Shown here in pieces: positions 60,716 to 64,000 of a DNA stretch of 64,000 nucleotides; position 1 is the stretch's first letter, and each line of letters opens with the position of its first letter. The stretch lies in NCBI GenBank assembly GCA_937988775.1, contig CALKHP010000001.1:19114-83113 (forward strand), written 5' to 3'. Below the pieces are notes generated by a model. It had not been told where the DNA came from, did not search any database, and saw only the letters and a list, made by a program, of their open reading frames with translations. The position numbers and the translations under genes are program-made. Origin of the DNA: an uncultured Alphaproteobacteria bacterium. Its GTDB lineage: Bacteria; Pseudomonadota; Alphaproteobacteria; Rhizobiales; Beijerinckiaceae.

Positions 60716-61708
60716 TTATGTGCGCATGGCGCGCAGTTGCTTGACGAGATCGCCGAACGGCTTCTTCTCCCAGTCATCCCACACGACTTCCGTCGCTTTT
60801 CTGAACGGGGCCGTATCGACGGTATTCATGGCGATATCCGGCATCTTCTTGAACACCGACAGCAGCTTGTCCTCCGAATCCGCCATGACCTTGCGCTGGA
60901 AGGCGCCCGCCTCCTTCGCGGCGTCGCGCACCAGCGTCTGATCGTCTTTCTTGAGGCGCCCCCAGGCGGCCGTGCTCATGATGAGGCCGGTCGCCTCGTA
61001 TTTGTGGTTGGTGAGGCTGATGTATTTCTGAACCTCGTAGAATTTCGCCGTGTAGATGTTGGCGAGCGGATTTTCCTGCCCGTCGACAACGCCGCTCTGC
61101 AGCGCGAGATAAACCTCGCCGTAGCTGATCTGCTGCGGGCTGGCGCCCATGGCCGAGAACATGTCGACGGTTGCCGCATCGAGCGGCGTGCGGATCTTGA
61201 GGCCCTGGAGATCTTCCGGCCGCTGAATCGAGTGCTTGCTGTTGGTGGTCTGGCGGATGCCGTTGCACCACCAGCCGAGAAAGACCAGGTTCTTGCTTTC
61301 GAGGCGCTTGGCGAAGGCCTGCCCGACCGGCCCGTCCAGCACGGCCCAGGCATCGGACAGCGTGTTGAAAAGAAACGGCAGGCCGAGTGCGGCGATTTCC
61401 GGCGCGATGGAGAGCATCGCGCCTTGTCCGAGGCTGCCGAAATCGAGCGTTCCGGTGCGCAGCGCCGCCATATTGGTGTTTTCGTTGCCAAGCTGCTCGG
61501 AAGGCGCGACGTGGACATGCATGCGCCCGCCGGATTTCGCCTCGATCAGTTCCGCGAATTTCGAGGCGCCCTGGCCCTTGGGGCTCGCCGGCGGCGAGTT
61601 ATGCGCCAATGTCAGCTTGATCTTTGCCTGTGCCGATGCCGCCGGGATGCCGGAGACCAATCCTGCTGCCGCCAGGCCAAAAGTGAGATGTCGACGTGAC
61701 CGATCCAT
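60716..61708 (-). CDS. dctP: TRAP transporter substrate-binding protein, DctP type (second system)
   Basis: 330 aa. The N-terminus MDRSRRHLTFGLAAAGLVSGIPAASAQA is a signal peptide with an Arg pair. The mature protein shows KLTLAHNSPPASPKGQGASKFAELIEAKSGG, LQGLKIRTPLDAATVDMFSAMGASPQQISYGEVYLALQSGVVDGQENPLANI, the ligand-binding core of DctP proteins with the conserved Arg. The ligand may be a sugar acid or uronate judging by the neighbours. ATG 61708 was chosen for its GGAGGAGGAA ribosome site rather than an upstream ATG. Confidence 0.92.
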   Translation of the reverse strand: MDRSRRHLTFGLAAAGLVSGIPAASAQAKIKLTLAHNSPPASPKGQGASKFAELIEAKSGGRMHVHVAPSEQLGNENTNMAALRTGTLDFGSLGQGAMLSIAPEIAALGLPFLFNTLSDAWAVLDGPVGQAFAKRLESKNLVFLGWWCNGIRQTTNSKHSIQRPEDLQGLKIRTPLDAATVDMFSAMGASPQQISYGEVYLALQSGVVDGQENPLANIYTAKFYEVQKYISLTNHKYEATGLIMSTAAWGRLKKDDQTLVRDAAKEAGAFQRKVMADSEDKLLSVFKKMPDIAMNTVDTAPFRKATEVVWDDWEKKPFGDLVKQLRAMRT

Positions 61709-61802
61709 GGTTTCCTCCTCCTGGGCCGCTTCATGCCGCCCCTTGCGTTGCATTCATCGCGCCGATCGCGCGCCAACTGGCGTCACGTCCGGCACGAACT
61801 CG

Positions 61803-62840
61803 TCATGGGCCGCCTGACGGGACCGGCGCATCGGCGCGGATGAGCCCCGCCGCGCGCAAATCCGTCCACAGCGCGTCCGGGATCGCCTGCGCCATCCATG
61901 CCAGATTGCTCCTGACCTGATCGGCATGGTTGGGACCGGGAATGACCGACACCACGGCGGGATGCGCGAGCGGAAACTGCAAGGCGGCCGCGCCGAGCGG
62001 CACGTCGTGACGCTCGCAGATGCGCAGGATGGCGCGTGCTTTCTCCAGCATGTCGGCCGGCGCCTGGCGATAGCCATAGGATGCGTCGGCCAGCGGACCG
62101 CTTGCCAGGATGCCGGAGGCGAAAGGCGCTCCGATCACCACCGAGACGCCGCGCGCGGTGCATAGCGCCAACTCCTTGTCGAGCGCCGCCTGGTCGAGCA
62201 ATGTATAGGGCATCGCCACCACGAAGAAGTCGATGGCGAAGCGTGCGAGAAACTTCGGGATCATGCCGATCCGGTTGACGCCGGCCCCGATCGCCGCGAT
62301 CTCGCCCGATTGCTTGAGGGCGGTAAGGGCGGCGAAGCCGCCGCCTTGCCCGAGTTCGTCGAGGCGGCACGCCACCTGTTCGGCGCTGCCCTGATGACCC
62401 TCGTCGATATCGTGAATGACAAGGGCGTCCACGCTGCCCAGGCCGAGCCGCAGCAAACTCTGCTCGTAGGAGCGCGCGATGCCGGCGGCGCTATAGTCGA
62501 ACACCGGGCTGAACGGCAGGCCGCCGCGCCAGCGCTGCTGGCTGGCATGTTCCGGGTCCACGCAACGCGAATAGACCCGGCCGACCTTGGTCGTGAGCGC
62601 GAAGGAGTTGCGCGGCTTGCTGCGCAGCATCTGCCCGACGCGCAATTCGCTCTTGCCGTTGCCGTACCAGGGGGCGGTGTCGAAATGGGCGATGCCGGCT
62701 GCATAGGCCGCCTCGAGCGCCGCCTGCGCCTGCGCGTCCGGGATCGCGCCGGCCGCATCGCCGAGCGTCGCGCCGCCGAAGCCCAGGATCGGCAGGCTCA
62801 GGCTGGTGCGCGCGATGCGGCGGCGCTGCTTATGGTCCAC
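61803..62840 (-). CDS. Aldo/keto reductase, probable aldose 1-dehydrogenase (L-fucose dehydrogenase-like)
   Basis: 345 aa. The AKR catalytic residues Asp55, Tyr60 and Lys86 are visible (HFDTAPWYGNGKSE and TTKVGR), with the His in LVIHDID near residue 150. The GFGGATLGD start, RVYSRCVDPEHASQQRWRGG, YSAAGIARSYEQSLLRLGLGSVDALVIHDIDEG and FFVVAMPYTLLDQAAL are the pattern of the D-threo-aldose/L-fucose dehydrogenase and pyridoxal 4-dehydrogenase subgroup. It probably oxidises a free aldose at C1 to a lactone with NAD(P)+. The GTG start at 62840 has GGGAGGA upstream. It lies between the amidohydrolase gene (which could open the lactone) and the TRAP genes. Confidence 0.88.
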   Translation of the reverse strand: MDHKQRRRIARTSLSLPILGFGGATLGDAAGAIPDAQAQAALEAAYAAGIAHFDTAPWYGNGKSELRVGQMLRSKPRNSFALTTKVGRVYSRCVDPEHASQQRWRGGLPFSPVFDYSAAGIARSYEQSLLRLGLGSVDALVIHDIDEGHQGSAEQVACRLDELGQGGGFAALTALKQSGEIAAIGAGVNRIGMIPKFLARFAIDFFVVAMPYTLLDQAALDKELALCTARGVSVVIGAPFASGILASGPLADASYGYRQAPADMLEKARAILRICERHDVPLGAAALQFPLAHPAVVSVIPGPNHADQVRSNLAWMAQAIPDALWTDLRAAGLIRADAPVPSGGP

Positions 62841-62887
62841 GGACGGTCCTCCCTGCGATCCCGGCGGGTTGCGCCGGGCTGGTTCAG

Positions 62888-63931
62888 CTACGCGTTCAAT
62901 CGGTAAAGCGCCTCGGCGGTGCCGCTGAACAATGCGGTCTTTTCCGCCGCGCTGGCCCCGGCGGTGATGCGCTTGAAGGCATTCCACAGCGCACGGTAGC
63001 TGCACGCTCCCTTGTCGACCGGGAAATTGCTGCCGAACAGGCAGCGCTCGGCGCCGAAAGCCTCGATACATGTCAGCACATAGGGGCTCCAGGCTGCGGC
63101 AAGCTCTTGCGAGGAAGGCGGTGTCGCCCGGTCGCCGAGGCCGAAGCCGAACATGCGCATGCCGAGGCCGGTCAGCTTGACGCGCACATTGGGCTGGCTG
63201 GCCAAGGCACGCATGCCGGCACTCCAGTGTTGAAACACCGCGTCGCGCTGCCCGGCATAAGGGCCGATGCCGATAGCGCCGCCGACATGGTTGAGCACGA
63301 TCGGCAGATCGGGAAACGCTTCCGCGAGGGCGGTCACCTCGTCGATCTGCGTATGGTAGACGAAGGTTTCGAACGGCAGCTCGAATTGCTGCAGGGCACT
63401 CAGGCCACGGCGGAAGCCGGGTTCGGCGAGCAGCCCCGGCGGCGGCGTCGCCATCGAGCCGCGCGCGGCCGGGTCCTGATGCCAGGCAGCGATATAGCGC
63501 AGGCCGCGCAAACGCCCGCCGGCAACCGCGACATGGCGCTCGATGATCGCGGCGGCCTTGTCGCCGCGCCGCAGGTCGCAAAAACCGACGATGCCGTCAC
63601 AGACTCTGGCGCTGCCATAGGCGCCGCTGGCGCTGATCGCCGCCGCGCCGTTGGCGAACTCGGTTTCGCCGAGTTCGCGCAGGTCGCTCGGCCCGGTCTT
63701 GCGGTACATGGCGCCGCATTCCATGAAAACCGTGGCGCGGATGTCGTGCCCGCTGTCCTTCACGTCATCGAGAAAGTCGAACAGGAAATAGCGGCTTTCC
63801 GGGCGATCCCACAGATGATGATGGGCATCGACGATCGGTAATTCCGGCGCGAGAACCGGCTCGTCGCGCAACGCGAGCCAGTCCGGGCGCACCGCGAAAT
63901 GCGGGCTGACGGCATCCGGCGCGATGCTCAT
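62888..63931 (-). CDS. Amidohydrolase family protein, possible L-fuconolactonase-like lactonase
   Basis: 347 aa TIM-barrel hydrolase of the COG3618 type. The metal or catalytic His residues are in IVDAHHHLWDRPESRYF near residue 35, in ATVFMECGAMYRKT and DLPIVLNHVGGAIG near residue 220, and Asp or Asn in CLFGSNFPVDKGACSY near residue 295. This group includes L-fuconolactonase, L-rhamnono-lactonase and 4-sulfomuconolactone hydrolase. Next to an aldose dehydrogenase it should open the sugar lactone to the sugar acid. Its ATG overlaps a stop codon of an upstream open frame (ATGA at 63928-63931). Confidence 0.85.
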   Translation of the reverse strand: MSIAPDAVSPHFAVRPDWLALRDEPVLAPELPIVDAHHHLWDRPESRYFLFDFLDDVKDSGHDIRATVFMECGAMYRKTGPSDLRELGETEFANGAAAISASGAYGSARVCDGIVGFCDLRRGDKAAAIIERHVAVAGGRLRGLRYIAAWHQDPAARGSMATPPPGLLAEPGFRRGLSALQQFELPFETFVYHTQIDEVTALAEAFPDLPIVLNHVGGAIGIGPYAGQRDAVFQHWSAGMRALASQPNVRVKLTGLGMRMFGFGLGDRATPPSSQELAAAWSPYVLTCIEAFGAERCLFGSNFPVDKGACSYRALWNAFKRITAGASAAEKTALFSGTAEALYRLNA

Positions 63932-64000
63932 GAGAGCATCCTCGCTGCAAGCGTCGATGGCGGCGTGAGGGTCATGGCGGGCACGGCCGTTCGCTTCGGT
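63928..64000 (-). CDS. Possible 3' end of a gene continuing past the window
   Basis: A minus-strand frame is open from the window edge to a TGA that overlaps the amidohydrolase start in an ATGA junction. The 24 codons read ...AMTLTPPSTLAARMLS. The overlap style matches other coupled genes here, so it could be the end of the preceding operon gene. It is too short to recognise and may be noncoding. Confidence 0.25.
   Translation of the reverse strand, partial: PKRTAVPAMTLTPPSTLAARMLS

Overview
The window is one stretch of a GC-rich bacterial chromosome or large replicon. It is densely coding, with long GC-biased antisense frames that I treated as shadows. Gene content points to an alphaproteobacterium, most likely of the Hyphomicrobiales (rhizobial) type. 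The supports are the many periplasmic-binding-protein importers (TRAP, tripartite tricarboxylate, Fe3+-type ABC), a kdp operon preceded by a tiny kdpF and another small membrane ORF, a Pho box of the alphaproteobacterial kind, and CTAGAGCAC-type intergenic motifs. I see no rRNA, tRNA, CRISPR array, insertion sequence or phage gene.

Layout. (1) 228-7005, minus strand: a catabolic block with an IclR regulator, an MFS carrier, two short-chain dehydrogenases, a polysaccharide-deacetylase-type hydrolase, a DUF3830 protein, an RraA-type aldolase and a 2-keto-4-pentenoate-hydratase-like protein. (2) 7145-12117, plus: the complete branched-chain 2-oxoacid dehydrogenase operon (E1 alpha, E1 beta, E2, E3), with a 32-bp tandem duplication of the E2 translation start region. 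(3) 12151-15002, plus: phnCDE phosphonate importer behind a three-repeat Pho box. (4) 15035-21515: LysR regulator divergent from an NAD-dependent oxidoreductase with a C-terminal SAF-like region, a TRAP transporter and a creatininase-family amidohydrolase. (5) 21525-29519: a dipeptide-type ABC importer (minus), a dihydroorotase-like metallohydrolase (plus) and an M20 peptidase (minus). (6) 29950-34050: tctCBA tricarboxylate transporter and a convergent beta-propeller protein that share a CTAG stop site. (7) 34485-40078, plus: Fe3+-type ABC importer and two HpcH/HpaI aldolases. (8) 40097-48143, minus: small orf, kdpF, kdpA, kdpB, kdpC, kdpD, kdpE, a complete high-affinity potassium uptake and sensing system. 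(9) 48356-57384: prpD (plus), convergent with a minus-strand operon of alpha/beta hydrolase, second Fe3+-type ABC importer, CaiB-type CoA transferase and CitE-type lyase. (10) 57385-64000: GntR regulator and a minus-strand sugar oxidation cluster (amidohydrolase/lactonase, aldo-keto reductase, TRAP transporter, short-chain dehydrogenase) resembling an L-fucose or D-arabinose oxidative route.

Taken together this is a nutrient-scavenging island: eight separate uptake systems for organic compounds or phosphonate plus the Kdp potassium pump, most of the organic-compound systems paired with a few catabolic enzymes and a local regulator. Six of the seven substrate-binding-protein genes are followed, just before their membrane-component gene, by a strong GC hairpin of unrelated sequence. 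This repeated architecture probably sets a high ratio of binding protein to membrane subunits. The most unusual local features are the duplicated E2 start region, the Pho box with a Shine-Dalgarno-masking hairpin before phnC, several clean palindromic operator candidates, and the prpD/CoA-transferase/CitE/importer neighbourhood, whose pathway I cannot name.
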